A DNA stretch of 64,000 bases from Perkinsus marinus ATCC 50983 (GCF_000006405.1 NW_003211646.1:124001-188000); one strand, 5' to 3'. Positions 46,968-58,656 are shown, counted from the stretch's first letter. The notes: a model not told the origin generated them from the sequence alone. Made by a program: numbers and translations.

Positions 46968-48373
46968 TCTTTATATGGTACTGTTGTGCCACTAGCAGTA
47001 GTAGCAGACAACACTCTTGTGTAATGCAAGCATTTTTCTGAATTTTTCTCGTCACTACACTTTGCTGCTATCACAACCTGCTAAGCCTTCCTCCTCCTCC
47101 TGTTTAACACAGTGTGGTATCACTCGTATATCAGACCATTCAGCGAGTTATGGTATGATTGAATATTCGTAATATATCTATCCCTTCGTTTTTTGAGCTA
47201 CTGAGGGCATTAATAGTCCTCGTACTGCTACTACTATTACTATGGTGTCGCCTTTCTTAACACTACACTGAGAGAAGCCCCAATACTGCTAGCCTAAGAA
47301 TCAAGGCTATAGCCCTCTCCCCTCCATTACAAGCGTCGGTTGTGCGGAATCGCAACACCGTTGCAGTATCGTTCGCCGTTTTTAGTATTGGTTTTAGTGC
47401 TCTTTACTACTACTACCACTCTTATTGTACAGCCGGCTAGGGTGGAGCGGATTATCGCTTCGTTCCTTGTTCCGATGATATGTTTCCTGTTGTATTATCA
47501 TACAATGACTATCAGCAAGCAGTTGTTGTGTAGTGTTCACAGTTATTATTAACAACAACAGCAGCAACGCAGAGTGTTGTCGTCCTTCGACTCGATGCGC
47601 TTCTCACAGGTCTCCAAGGAGGAGTATGCCCGGTTAGTAGATCACCCATATTCACAGTGATGGTGTTTGTATCTTCCTCATCCTCAGGAGGTACTTCCAT
47701 CTAGAATCACTGGAATCAGGTCCTCGCTGACTACCAGAGTGATTTTCCTGCACTTGTTATGGGTATTATCCATAGGAATGTTGCATGGTGTATTCTAATA
47801 GGGCACGTGAGGTAGTGTGGTCCCGATTGGGTGGCAACCCTTGAATTGCTCACCGCCGAGTTTGACGAGGAGTGTTTATAATGTTGGAGTTTCACTCGTT
47901 TTACGGTGAGGTGTAATACCCCATGTAAAATATAAGATGTATGTGTTTCCGCGAACACCGATAACACAATTGTTTTTCGCAAAGTGAACTGTGAAGTAAG
48001 TTTTTCACTAGTGTTTTTCATATCACAGGTGAAACTTTATCAGGTATTCTCCAATTGATAGTAATAACAATATGAACTATTGAGGTGAGATATTACTGAC
48101 GATTCATTTTACAATTAGACATATAAATAGACACCAATATACAGATGATACTACGTATGGCATTTTGATGAGATATCTATTATAGACTTCACCCTCTTTG
48201 GACAGTATTGCTTGGGGGTATACTTCTCGCATGGACTAGGTCCTAAGTCTCGATCTCGGCTATCTTCATCATACGTGAAGCATGTAACAAGATGTATGTG
48301 TAGTGATGTTCTACCCGCTATTCCGTTGCCATCCATATAGTGTTGTGCTGGTGATTTATCTCACTGGGGGGAT
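46968..48373. other. Intergenic region with one isolated coding-like fragment
   Basis: At about 47555-47660 a plus-strand frame reads QQQQRRVLSSFDSMRFSQVS and continues for about 14 residues to a TGA. It looks like protein but has no neighbours to join. Nothing else is supported. Confidence 0.35.
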
Positions 48374-48382
48374 TAGTAGTAA

Positions 48383-48462
<80 letters not shown>

Positions 48463-48463
48463 A

Positions 48464-48513
<50 letters not shown>
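48374..48513 (+). repeat. AGT trinucleotide microsatellite
   Basis: An almost pure (AGT)n tract of about 140 bp, roughly 46 units, with two AAT interruptions (near 48383 and 48461). It ends 3 bp before the ATG at 48517 of the first RING-H2 gene. One frame would read as poly-Ser, but it is out of frame with that ATG, so the tract is more likely 5' untranslated or promoter DNA. Confidence 0.95.
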
Positions 48514-48514
<1 letters not shown>

Positions 48515-48516
48515 CT

Positions 48517-49204
48517 ATGTTGCCCTCCGAGTGTGTTACAACAGAGTGGATACCAGCGTGCCTTGATCATGTATTGCGTAGATTTTCATTGTCATTCTCT
48601 GACCTCAAGAGGTCCATGCTAGCATGGCTAGTCTTCCTCGCATTGATCTCTTTGCTCCCTCTAGCAGCACTTCTGGTACTAGCGATAGTTGCCTCCGACT
48701 TGCTACCTCCTTCCTGCTTCTCAGGTAAGAGTGCAGTTGTCATTCCGACTAGGCTGGGGTCATCAGAGTGGTCGAGGGTTCTCATCTAACCCACCCAACT
48801 GGCATAACTCCGACATACGAATAACGGTAGTCGCAGTCGTATGAACAGACTCCATGGGCGGCCTCATTCCTCAGAACTTCTTTTCGTATTCAAATGTGAA
48901 GGGTAAACAATCTGACGAAATGTGAGCCGATTCCCGCATCCTGATGGTTTCAAGTCTAGGCGCCTTTTCAGGCTCTGTGCCATATGTTTGGAAGATTTTC
49001 GTGCTGAAGATGCCATTGCTGAACTAGGCTGCAGTCACGTCTTCCACGAGGCTTGCTTCCGAAAGTACTATATCCTCATCGTCCCTCCCCCATCCTTTTC
49101 AGGTGGATGCGCTATGGTCCTTCCCCCCGCAGCTGTCCGTCGTGTCGTCGTGATGTAATGCTGTCTGATCTCATCCTATGTGATGGTACCGGCATGCGCT
49201 TTTA
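48517..49204 (+). CDS. Membrane-anchored RING-H2 E3 ligase, copy 1
   Basis: The ATG at 48517 opens MLPSECVTTEWIPACLD, followed by a transmembrane segment (SMLAWLVFLALISLLPLAAL). A later exon carries the RING-H2: LCAICLEDFRAEDAIAELGC, SHVFHEACFRK, a 38-nt intron at 49065-49102, then WMRYGPSPRSCPSCRRDV. The eight ligands follow the C-x2-C, C-x1-H-x2-H-x2-C, C-x2-C pattern. TAG is at 49202-49204. Such proteins are membrane-bound ubiquitin E3 ligases. The joins between the transmembrane exon and the RING exon (48725-48959) are not resolved and may include a further small exon. It is the first of three tandem paralogues. Confidence 0.75.
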
Positions 49205-49364
49205 GTTACATGCTCGAGCTTGTGCGGTGTAGTATTGTCTTCATCCTTTACCAAGGTCGTCGTCATCGGTTACATTCCCCCTTGCCAGAGTGAGTGCGGC
49301 GCCTATTTTACGACCACTTTAAGTGATCTAATCTTGTCTTCCTAGATTGTCGCGTTTTCCCACA

Positions 49365-50184
49365 ATGGGCCAATCGTCTTCCCTCATCATCAGTATGTAT
49401 GCATAGTGCCTTCATCCTTCCCTACATGGTTCAAGCCTGTCTCCTTAGTGGCTCCTTTATCGCCGATACCACGCCAGAGGAGGCAGAGGAGAGTATGGCG
49501 CGAATCCTTATCTTATTAGCCGTACTATTGATTCTCTCTGTTACTTGTTTCATCACCCTAGTAAGCATAGTTATCGAGTAAAGCCCTCAGTGGAGACCAC
49601 AGCTCAGGTGTATGTCGCCCATTTATGCCTCACATATGACGATGTCGAGTACGCTGAGCTCTCTACAGGACCCTATGACGATGGGCATGTGGAACACTAC
49701 AGTCAGCAGCACTCTAGTGGCCTTGGGCTTAGGGCACGCCTCGTAGCATACCGAGCGATCAGGATCTTCCGTCACGGGCCCGGATGGGTCGGCGGCCCTC
49801 GCCAGGTGAATATGATGAACTCCTCCTTGCTGAGCTTGATCTCCCTTGTAGGCTCGGCGACGACTCCGATGTTCATCCGTGTTGTTGAAGGACTTGGCTA
49901 GAGGTAGGATGAGGCGGCTGCTGTAGCCCAGTAAGCAGCGGCCCTTAGGTTCACTCTATGATGCCCAACACGACTGCCCTATATGTCTATCACAGTATGA
50001 GGACATCGATACAGTCACCGAGCTCCCCTGCCATCATCTATTCCATCTAGAGTGCCTCGAGAAGTAGTCTTCCTGTTACCTTGTCTATTGCACTATCTCA
50101 TCTTTAGATGGGTCAATCGTGCTGCTGCTCACAGACATCCATCTTGTCCACTCTGCCGTCAATGTCTGCCTTCTACTCTTGAGG
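49365..50184 (+). CDS. Membrane-anchored RING-H2 E3 ligase, copy 2
   Basis: The start [10 protein letters not shown] at 49365 has Gly2 in a myristoylation-type context, followed by a GTATGT donor. A transmembrane exon ([20 protein letters not shown], about 49500-49560) and a cytosolic exon ([20 protein letters not shown]) follow. The RING exon reads [20 protein letters not shown] then [11 protein letters not shown], an intron, then [19 protein letters not shown]. The intron splits the Lys codon before the conserved Trp in exactly the same phase as in copies 1 and 3. Exon joins just upstream of the RING (49900-49945) are uncertain. Confidence 0.7.
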
Positions 50185-50419
50185 TAGGGATCACCCTGCC
50201 GTGTTTTCCTCCCATGTACGCCCTCTAGGTACAGTTGAATAGCTCCCATGGGGGTATCGTTACCGTACTTTAACATCTCATCAGCGGACTTGTTCTTTAT
50301 CTAATCAAGTATTACCTTTTTTGCCCCCACCTTAGTACGTTTGATTTCCTACTACTCCTTGGCTTTAGCTCAGTTGTCAATTTTTTTGCGGGGGGTAGTC
50401 AGTCGTCATTGCACTACGA

Positions 50420-51151
50420 ATGTCAGAGCTCGTTAGTGGTGGTGATATAAGGATCGAATACGACGCTGACATGGACGCTATTATTATGTTCGGGAGCCTA
50501 TGCATGGCCCTAGCCACAATGGGCTTCGTTATTTATGTAATCATTACACCTCAGCATCTGTCCTGGTGCCAACCAGGTGCACCTGACGAAAGAGCAAGCC
50601 CACTCTATGTATGATGATCTACCGATTGATGCAAGCACTCCATCATCCCATCACGACAACAGCAGGGCCGGCATGCTTCTGGAAAGCTCATCATCTAGAA
50701 TGTCGTTTAGACACTGGTTGACCGCCTCCGTAGACCCCACCAAAGGTATCGTTATTGGATATACTCCTTTTAGGTTGATGCCACTCCAGCATGCATCACA
50801 CCGGAGGAGGCTAGTAGTCTCACTGAAGGGGTCTGTAATAGTGAGTAGTACCTCTACTGTTACGTGATGACGAACCCCCTCCCTCACCTTAGTGATGCCA
50901 CATGATGACCGCTCCTCCTCCTCATGTTGCTGTTGCTCTGTGTGTCTCTCGTCATACACTACTGATGATGTTGTTACGGTACTCAAGTGTGGCCATCTAT
51001 TCCACGAAGAGTGTGTACGCAAGTAAGCACGTGTACAGGCCCCAGGCCCTCCCTCGTTAGCCTTTTTCTTTCCTTAGATGGATCGCCATGGCTCACGTCC
51101 CGGCATGTCCCTTGTGTCGATCCCGTCTGCTGGTAGGGTTGCTGCTATCAT
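50420..51151 (+). CDS. Membrane-anchored RING-H2 E3 ligase, copy 3
   Basis: ATG 50420 opens MSELVSGGDIRIEYDADMDA, then a transmembrane segment (IIMFGSLCMALATMGFVIYV). A later exon encodes VHLTKEQAHSMYDDLPIDAS and a region with RMSFRHWLTASVDPTKG. The RING exon reads SVCLSSYTTDDVVTVLKCGH and LFHEECVRK, an intron (GTAAGC...CTTAG), then WIAMAHVPACPLCRSRLLVG and a TAG at 51149. The RING intron is at the same codon and phase as in copies 1 and 2. The ectodomain and linker sequences share nothing obvious with the other copies. Confidence 0.72.
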
Positions 51152-52865
51152 AGTCTGTCTTCTGTTTGTCTTCAGCCGTCGTTACCCCCGATGCCACGGA
51201 ATCTACCCATGTGATTGAACTACTTTGAAGCCGACCTCGTTGTCGTCGTCGTCTCCGTCGTGTGTGTGTATGATCCTGATAATTATACCTCTTCTTCTTC
51301 TCCTCCTCTTTATCCTGCAGGCATACCATGCAGCCTGTATTGGTTACGTCGCAGTGACTGCTTTTTTCTTGTACACTTGAGTGAGTTAGTAGTCAATCTC
51401 CTGCTGTTCATGACTGTTCTCAGCTAGCATCCATCACCCATTTCCCTAATGACAGTTGTAGAAATGTCATGACTTTGATATGTACCAAATTGTATGCTTC
51501 TTGAAGAGGTTTAATGATAGTTGACCGGGTCACCGTGACCCACGTCGACCGACAGCGACTCGCTAGTGACTCCTTCGAGTCGCTATCGTCTAGTGGTTAG
51601 TACAATTGAATACACACTCGAAATGGGTATCATGGCAATGGTCAGGGATCACGTCGTGGCTGGAACCACCTCAGCAATTGTGTACGGTGACAGCGACTCT
51701 TTCACTTCGCCCAGTGGTGGTCGACTCCTATCGTGACTGAGGAGGGTCATGTGATGCGTTACGACTGTCTCAACTGACCATCCGTCTCGATGTTTATCTT
51801 CGTGATAGTATATCGAGTAGTGTTCGTCGTTAGCACCGCAGGTACCTAGTTGAACTCTATAACTTATCACACTTCATCCGACTTGATTCTGCTGTGGAGA
51901 GTTCGCTCGTATCTGATGATCAGGTTCTGATCATTTTCTAACCGATCCACTCGCTGGTCAGTCAGCTCATGGTGTTCTCGGACAGTCTGAGTACTTTCCC
52001 AGGGAGCTGGAAATCTGCCATGCTGTTATAGAGAAATTTCAGTTTCCACATGGAGGGATCATCTGATCATATCATCGGTTCCTCCGCTACGGTCATTCTC
52101 ACAGTGTAATTGAGTTCTCTCATTATCTCACTCATCTCGCATTCGTCTTATATAAAGTCAGTCCGTTGGACAGTGATGTCTGTGGAAGGGGATGGCCGCC
52201 AGATTCAGCGTTCGATTCCGCAATTCCTCACAGTAGATAGTTGTGATTGAGGAACCCATGGCCATCATGTTTGGAAAGCAACAAGTTATCTCTTTGTTAT
52301 TATTATAATATCGGTACGATGGCCATGTAAGCTGTATTTCTTACTCTTTATAATTGACTTTCGAATTTGATGGACAGCGTTGTGTTACGATACAGCGAGA
52401 ACTGCCTGTCCGATACTTAGCATCCATTACCCGTGCGTTCTCAACTCATGATACTCCGTGTCGTTTCTAAATAGTCAGGGATGGAGAGCACGTATGTCCT
52501 GCAGTGTGAGCGCTATCCAAATCGGTGCACTATAGGTATAGTTTCCACTGTTGACTCCAGTGAGATCACGTGTGTAAAGTGGCTGTACATACATCACATA
52601 TGATATATGGACATATTCCAAAGGGGAACTTTCCACACACTTATCTCTCGGAGATTCGAGATCGAAGCAGTAGAACCCCGCTGATTCACATTTGGAAACC
52701 CCCTTCGTACGATGAGGCTTTGAAGCCAACTCATTTTCATTATCGTGGCGATAGGAAACTCAATTTCCCGAACGGCATGTTGAATATCGCAGTCGTTCGT
52801 TTTCTTCCACTCCGACTACTGTATTACTAACAACGCAAGACGTACAGATTTTGGTAAGGAGTAAT
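51152..52865. other. Gene-poor stretch with inverted repeats
   Basis: No gene is supported over about 1.7 kb. Inverted repeats at 51527-51541 (GGGTCAC-c-GTGACCC) and 51554-51584 (AGCGACTCG...CGAGTCGCT) lie close together, about 400 bp after the RING cluster. Confidence 0.4.
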
Positions 52866-55152
52866 TTACGTTCGTATAGTGATCAACTTAGTCGAGTTAT
52901 TTCTGTTGCGATCTGTGGAACTTCTCGAGAACCTAACACAGAAGACTTCCGACGACGGACTTTTGCACAATGTTCTTATCACCCCCATCCGCTTTCCTTT
53001 CCCTTTTCCTCCTTTTCCTCCTTTCCCTCCTTTACCCCCTTTGCCGCCCTTGCCGCCCTTGCCTCCCTTCCCCTTACCAGAACCTGCCCAAGCCTGTTGA
53101 CCCCATCCCAGTAAGGCGCCATTAATCTCGCCTACCTCGATGTCTCTTATAAGCTGAGCCGTCATCATCGCCGAACTCCACCACGCCACTGGAGGCACCT
53201 GAGGATATAGTCCCTCAGCATCTCCCCTCCTACACCCAGGCCGTACCCTGCTCCATGCTTCGCTTCTGGCCCCTAGCAAAGGCCTCAGTCTCGTCATCTT
53301 CATCATCCGAGCCGGCCTCCTTGCGATACTTCTCAACCAACTCTTGGGTCTTATGCTGAGAGAATGTAGGCATCTTCCAATGTTAGATATTCATCCCTCA
53401 AGTCTTCACCTCCGCTCGCTCATGCTTCTTCTTTTCCTCCTCCTGCCGCTTCTGGCGGAGCTGCTCTGCTTCCTTCAGACGCTTCTCTCGGAGGGCCCTA
53501 CCGTTAGCGTTATCCCATCCGATGACCCTGTAGGCTATCTTACGCCTTCATCTTGGCATCCCTATTGAGCTTATCCTGCTCCTCAGCTGATTTGGTAACA
53601 TCACGATGGTAAATCACTTCCGCCTGATTGGGCAGTCCAGCCTCAGCCTTCACCTGCATGCCAACAACTCAATCCACTTGCTTGTGATCTCCCCCTTACC
53701 AGTTGAAGAGTAAGACGAGGGCCGAGCTCAGCAAGGCCAACACTAACCTCGTTCGTGTCTTGGCGTCCTAATAGAAATCCATAACAACGCTCATGTGTAG
53801 TCCACCCGAACGCTGTTGTACAGAGACTAAGCCAACGCGGCCTTCCCTACTTACTCTTCCTATAGTGGCTTCCAGGCTCTCGGGCTCGACCCGGGAGAGG
53901 CCCGACGGTGTCACCGTCCTCGAACTCGCTGTCGGACACCCCATCCAAGTGACACGAACTATCCAATACATCTCCTGAATCATCGATCTCAGGCACGCTT
54001 AGCCACAGAGAGGAGGAACTCACCAGCCGCCGCCAGTTTGGCCAGATTCGGTGAGGTCTTCCTGCTGGACTTCGATACGATCTTCCTCACATTCCCTAAC
54101 AAGCATGCCATAATCGAGATAAGCATTGAGCTGATGCCTCACTCGAGATAGAGGCATTCTTGAGTTTGATTTGGTAGTGTCTCATCTTGATAGTGTTAGA
54201 CTCCTCGTCGTAGTTAAAGAGGACCACTCGACGGCAACTTTGTAACTGCAAGAGGATCTGCCGAGTGCCCCTCCTCCATGTAGCGATACTTACATCAACA
54301 GTCTTCGGGTCAATGCTAGGGAACAGTGACTTCAGCATGGTACCACACAGCTCTAGATGAGGGGACTTCTTCGCAGCCGCCCCTGGCATTCAAATGGATG
54401 GCGAAGAGGGTCGTTAAGGAGGTATTACCGAAGCCGTTGAGAACCACCATCGGGGCTTGAGCATAATCCCGCATAGAGCCAACCTTGGGCCTCCTCTGGG
54501 AGCGACGCACATCCGTCTGCAGGGAGGCTTCCATCAATTGGAACGTAAGAGTTGGACCCTGCAAGACAATAGCGTATCTCTTGACGAAGTCACTGAGTGT
54601 TGATAGAATAATGTGCGCTAGTTGCAGAAAATACGTTAATGATTTTACTGATTCCCTCATCCCTAGGCACAGTACATGAGATCTCTCTCACTAGCGTGCT
54701 TAGAAGAGCCGAGTGGGAAGAGCAATAGGGAGCCTGCTTACCTGGGCCATTCGAGTGATCCTAAGGTAAGGGGATACGTCCGTCTGGGTGAGCTGGAGCA
54801 GATGGGACACTCCAAACATCCCCGACACCGCCACAAAGTCCTGCATCTTGTTCTTTCGAGACTCCCTAACAACAGCCTCTACCGCCGAGCCTGCCTGTAC
54901 AGCGGGGATCTCACCTGAGTTTACTGGCCACGTTGGGGCTCATGACCTGCCTCAAGTCGGTGACCAAGTCCTGGACTGCTTGGACCACCTGCCCTCTTCG
55001 AATGATAATACATCTAGGGGTGTTACGACGAGCTTCTTCCGACTACCAACAACACTGATGAGACCAGGAGGAAGCAGTGACACCAATGATACCTCTTCAA
55101 TGTTCTTCTGCTGGACTCTGGCCTTACGTCTACGATTGCCTACACGTGGCAT
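52866..55152 (-). CDS. PPAN: Peter Pan/SSF1 Brix-domain ribosome-assembly factor
   Basis: ATG 55152 begins MPRVGNRRRKARVQQKN. The Brix domain then reads PNVASKLR (near 54930), KNKMQDFVAVSGMFGVSHLL, GPTLTFQLMEASLQTDVRRS, APMVVLNGFGNT, HLELCGTMLKSLFPSIDPKT and CRRVVLFNYDEESNTIKMRH. This order matches SSF1/Peter Pan. Downstream exons are acidic (DGVSDSEFEDGDTVG) and then basic helical (GRALREKRLKEAEQLRQKRQ, ELVEKYRKEAGSDDEDDETE). The model ends in a (GGK)n tail near 53080-52990 and stops at 52866. These proteins bind 27S pre-rRNA and act in nucleolar 60S subunit assembly. Exon borders in 53600-54000 are approximate. Confidence 0.82.
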
Positions 55153-55320
55153 AGAGAGGAAGAAAAAGACGAGGAGAACAAGAAGAAGGACAAACTAGAG
55201 GCCACATGGGATGAGGATGAATACACTCAACAGCAGAGAGAGGCTTCAGAAACTATCACAGGTATGGTTAGTCCTAGTAGTATATGGTAGAAAATGCGGG
55301 GTGGAGGGATCGAACCCGGA

Positions 55321-56487
55321 TCAAAGGTAATACTGAGCTTCAGAATCCACCACTACAGGAGCATCTTCTCCCTCCTCCACTCCAACGACTTCAGCGCAGC
55401 TCTCTCCAAATCTATTCTCACATAATTTCTTTAAATATCCCGCTCTCTTTGCTAGTGCTGGGCGCGCGCTACCGTTCTCCACGATTCGTCGAAAATGATG
55501 CACTACGAAACTACTACTACCATCGTCCAACAGTAGCATATCATCAGGCATCTGCTGGAGCTGATTGAATAGCACCCTGTATAGGGAGTTGAAGAGGTCC
55601 TCATTACCATCCATGGCTCCTTCACTTTCCGCGAACAGGCCCACAAGGGCCTTCCACTGCTCGAAGGCTTCATAACTCTGTCCCAACATGAACACCACAA
55701 AGGCCGCCTGCAGTTCCCCCAGAAGGTCCTTCGGCTGACGAAGAGTCCCTAGTATCTCCTCAAGGACCTCAGACCTGTCCATCGCCGCTGCCGTAAGCTC
55801 CGACCCTGTATGCCGTGTCGACGTGAATCGAGGTATGTCCGTCCAGAAGACCACTGGAGTCTCCCCCTCAACAGAAGCCTTCTCAGCCCCTGGTGCCTCA
55901 GACGATTTTATCAGTCGGCCCGCGTTAACAGGTTGCAACTTCGAGATCACTTCCGGAGTAATAAATAGTGTATTCTCTTTCCATTGAGCCCAGCCCTCTC
56001 TCGGATAGGGACCGAGCTGGTCCGCGAACATCCTCTGATTTTCGAACATGAACGCGTACTTGCTAGTCTCTTGGGGGCCCACCGCCAGCAACTCTACCGT
56101 CTCAGGGCTCCATCGTCGGACTTGTATACGCGGCCGATTGGGCCCGAAGACCTAACACAGGCGTGAACAGAACACACATTCTCGAGCGGATACTCACCAC
56201 GAAGAATCCCGTCCGAGGGGACATCTCTTCCTCTGAGTAGAAGACATAGTGAACACCGTAGGGGATAAGATGGACGCCCATAAAGCGCGGACCAACCTGA
56301 TAACAGACGTCAGTGAGGAGGAGGAGGAGGAGGAGGCCTGGTTACACAGTCTTCCTACCTGCCACACGTGTTTATCAATCCCAAAGTAGGAGCCCACAGG
56401 GAACTCTAACACTAGAAGGACTCCACCATTCTTCACCAACCACTCTTGAGAGGGGTTCGACGGGACCTCTTCGGGATCCGAGGACAT
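55321..56487 (-). CDS. AAR2: AAR2 splicing factor, U5 snRNP assembly
   Basis: ATG 56487 begins MSSDPEEVPSNPSQEWLVKN and leads to VLLVLEFPVGSYFGIDKHVW, the AAR2 N-terminal signature. A short intron carrying a GAG-repeat complement follows. Exon 2 reads VGPRFMGVHLIPYGVHYVFY then SEEEMSPRTGFFV. Exon 3 (56091-55321) includes RMFADQLGPYPREGWAQWKE, FWTDIPRFTS, LLGELQAAFVVFMLGQSYEA and LFNSLYRVLFNQLQQMPDD, and ends in DSEAQYYL. AAR2 binds the RNase H domain of PRP8 in a U5 snRNP precursor and is released before tri-snRNP assembly. The length of about 350 residues fits the family. It fits a genome dense in introns. Confidence 0.88.
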
Positions 56488-56593
56488 ACCAAGCGGATAC
56501 CTTCTACCGGCATGAAGACGTCTTCATGCCCTCCCCCTCCAACACAAGACTCCACCAGTTGAGTAATGCTTGTTGATTGATCATGGAGTGTCG

Positions 56594-57175
56594 TTAGCCA
56601 TAATTGGTGCCTCTGAAGCGACGCCTTTCTTCCTTTGACGGTAACTGCCAGATGGACTCCGAATCGAGCCTGGACTCTCAGACTAAGAAGAATCCGAGGC
56701 TCCAGTGTGGAAGATACAAGTCAGGTCCACTTCTCGCCACCATTACCTCCACTGAGCGTTCCCCTTGTTGCTCGTCCTCAGGCCCAGTCCAGAGCTGCTT
56801 GATCTCAGGCTGGTCCCGCGTGGACTCCTGTCGCTGAGCCTCGCAACGCGGGATGAACCTCTCGGTGAGCCAATCACAAAAGGCCTGAGTCCTCTGAGGG
56901 CCAACCAGCTCCTCGGGCATGTTGCGGAGGGCTGCTGATATCATCGAATGGGCCGACTCTGTGGCATCGTCATATTCCTTGAATACCAGTGTACAGCCGG
57001 GGAGGGAAGAGGACGACAAGAACACTTCCCTATGAGGAAAATGAAATAGGAAGGAATCAACACGCAGCAGCTCCCTGGGTGGACTACAGATGAGGCAGCT
57101 GATACCCACACACCGATCACAGCCTATCTCGAGCGGCTGTAGGCCCAGTAGTACCGTTGGCTCTCCATTATACAT
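56594..57175 (-). CDS. Unknown ORF overlapping the 3' end of the FTS-like gene
   Basis: An open frame from ATG 57175 encodes about 165 residues: MYNGEPTVLLGLQPLEIGCD, a Cys-containing segment (DRCVGISCLIC), then TLVFKEYDDATESAHSMISA and FCDWLTERFIPRCEAQRQES. It splices by GTCTGAGAG...GGCAG to a short exon ending SKEERRRFRGTNYG with TAA at 56594. It overlaps the last codons of the FTS-like gene in another frame, so it may be an independent gene with a different start or an alternative 3' part of that gene. No family was recognised. Confidence 0.4.
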
Positions 57176-58533
57176 TTATCAACTTCCCTTTGAAAGGTCT
57201 TATCCCCCTGCTCAAATGCCATGTTAAAAGCCCTCAGAGCTGCAGGGTTCGGCACCCATTCCTCACCCCCACGCCACCCTATGAGATCACTCCTATAGAA
57301 TATCTAACAATCGTCCTAGAAAGCCAGCAAAGAAGGAAGAGGCGATGGTACCTTCTTGACAAAGGCAAGGACCAATACCGCATAGTCCCGACCAGGCTGC
57401 CAAGTGGGGAAGGCCAGAGAGATATCCTACACAGTGCGATCACGAGAAGGACATTGACGAGGCTGCTCCCACCAACATGCCAGAGGCCTCCTCGACTAGA
57501 GGGTGATAGACGCGGGTGATGAATTGGACCGTCGGGGCCGAGTCAGGATAGTCTTCCGAAATCCGCAATATAAACTTCAGAATGGCTCCTTTATAATGGC
57601 CCTATTACCATCACCACTCCCCTATGCTCGACTACCGCTACCTACTTGCCGTAGTATGAGCACACAGTGCCAGATGAGGAGGTCCTGGGCATCCGGACAG
57701 ACATAGAGGCCCCTTGGGGCATTGTCCTACCCAAACATCGCCTACTCCTCCTAGTGAACTCAGCAACCTACCCACTTGGAGATGTCTGTACTCCATGAGG
57801 AGGCTACATGTCCTGGGATCAGGGCCCAAGGGGGTCTGCTGATCCATCTGGCTTTCAAAGCAGTCCGCCTCCTCTTCTTCTTCCTCCTCTTCGCCACCAC
57901 CCTTACCAAAGACTCCACCGATAGAAACTACAACGAGGCATACTATAGGGCATTCTGCTACTATACGTACACTTGCCGTCATTCGACCCTAGGATATCCT
58001 CTGCATCCTGGACGTGGGAGAACTCACTATACCCAGGGGAGGCTGTGTAAGAAGCTACAGGAAATATGCATCACCAACCTAGTTCAGGGAACAGACCCGA
58101 CCCATACCACTCTCACTCGAAAATCTATTTAATAGAACATCGAGTCACTCAACTGACGGTATTAACCGGCAAGTAGTGTAAGTGACTAAGCTATCCTCAG
58201 ACCCGACCTACAGGAGACCTCATCATCATCGACATAATATGGCATCCTCCTTCTAGTGGATGGCCCCTGCCTCCTCTTCTGCCCTCCCAAAGTCGTCTTG
58301 AGGAAGCCCATGAAGCCCTCCACGCCGTGCTTCTGTGACCGGGCCGACCCCGACCGAGAGGACTCCCCCAAGCGACCCGAGCTACGACTCGAATCCCCAT
58401 CAGGAGACACGGATTGCCCACCAAGACTCAGCCTACTACTAGGCGTGTCATAAGATGAAACCCCATTTCCTGGCGCGTGACGGTGGCTCCTACTCTTACC
58501 ATTACTGGAGCCCTTCAGGAAACGCTTTAGCAT
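57124..58533 (-). CDS. AKTIP/FTS-like E2 variant without catalytic cysteine
   Basis: ATG 58533 starts MLKRFLKGSSNGKSRSHRH, followed by a Ser/Arg-rich disordered segment, an acidic stretch (EEEEEEEEADCFESQMD) and LLMEYRHLQ. The UBC fold follows: GAILKFILRISEDYPDSAPT, VQFITRVYHPLVEEASGML, LAFPTWQPGRDYAVLVLAFV and WVPNPAALRAFNMAFEQGDK. After the HPLV motif, where active E2 enzymes carry an active-site Cys, none is found, as in AKTIP/Fused Toes. FTS works with Hook proteins and FHIP in linking vesicles to dynein. The Ser-rich N-terminus before the UBC fold is also AKTIP-like. Intron borders between 57900 and 57560 are only partly resolved. The likely stop is at 57124. Confidence 0.7.
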
Positions 58534-58656
58534 ATTGGATGCTAAAACCACATGCAAGAGTCCAATGTGAAACACTCAAACTCAAGTAAAGCCTCAAGTA
58601 CAGAAACACATGCGACGTATGAGAAACACCATTCGTAAAGATCTGCTTCGCTCCGC

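Noticed and set aside
48303-48566. Poly-Ser protein encoded by the AGT tract
   Set aside because: The frame has no good start and is out of phase with the ATG at 48517 that leads to the transmembrane and RING exons; repeat DNA always gives such open frames.
55300-55325. tRNA-like T-arm (GGATCGAACCC) beside the AAR2 stop codon
   Set aside because: The T-stem does not pair, and the 5' half of a tRNA would have to lie inside the AAR2 coding exon, where no cloverleaf is possible.
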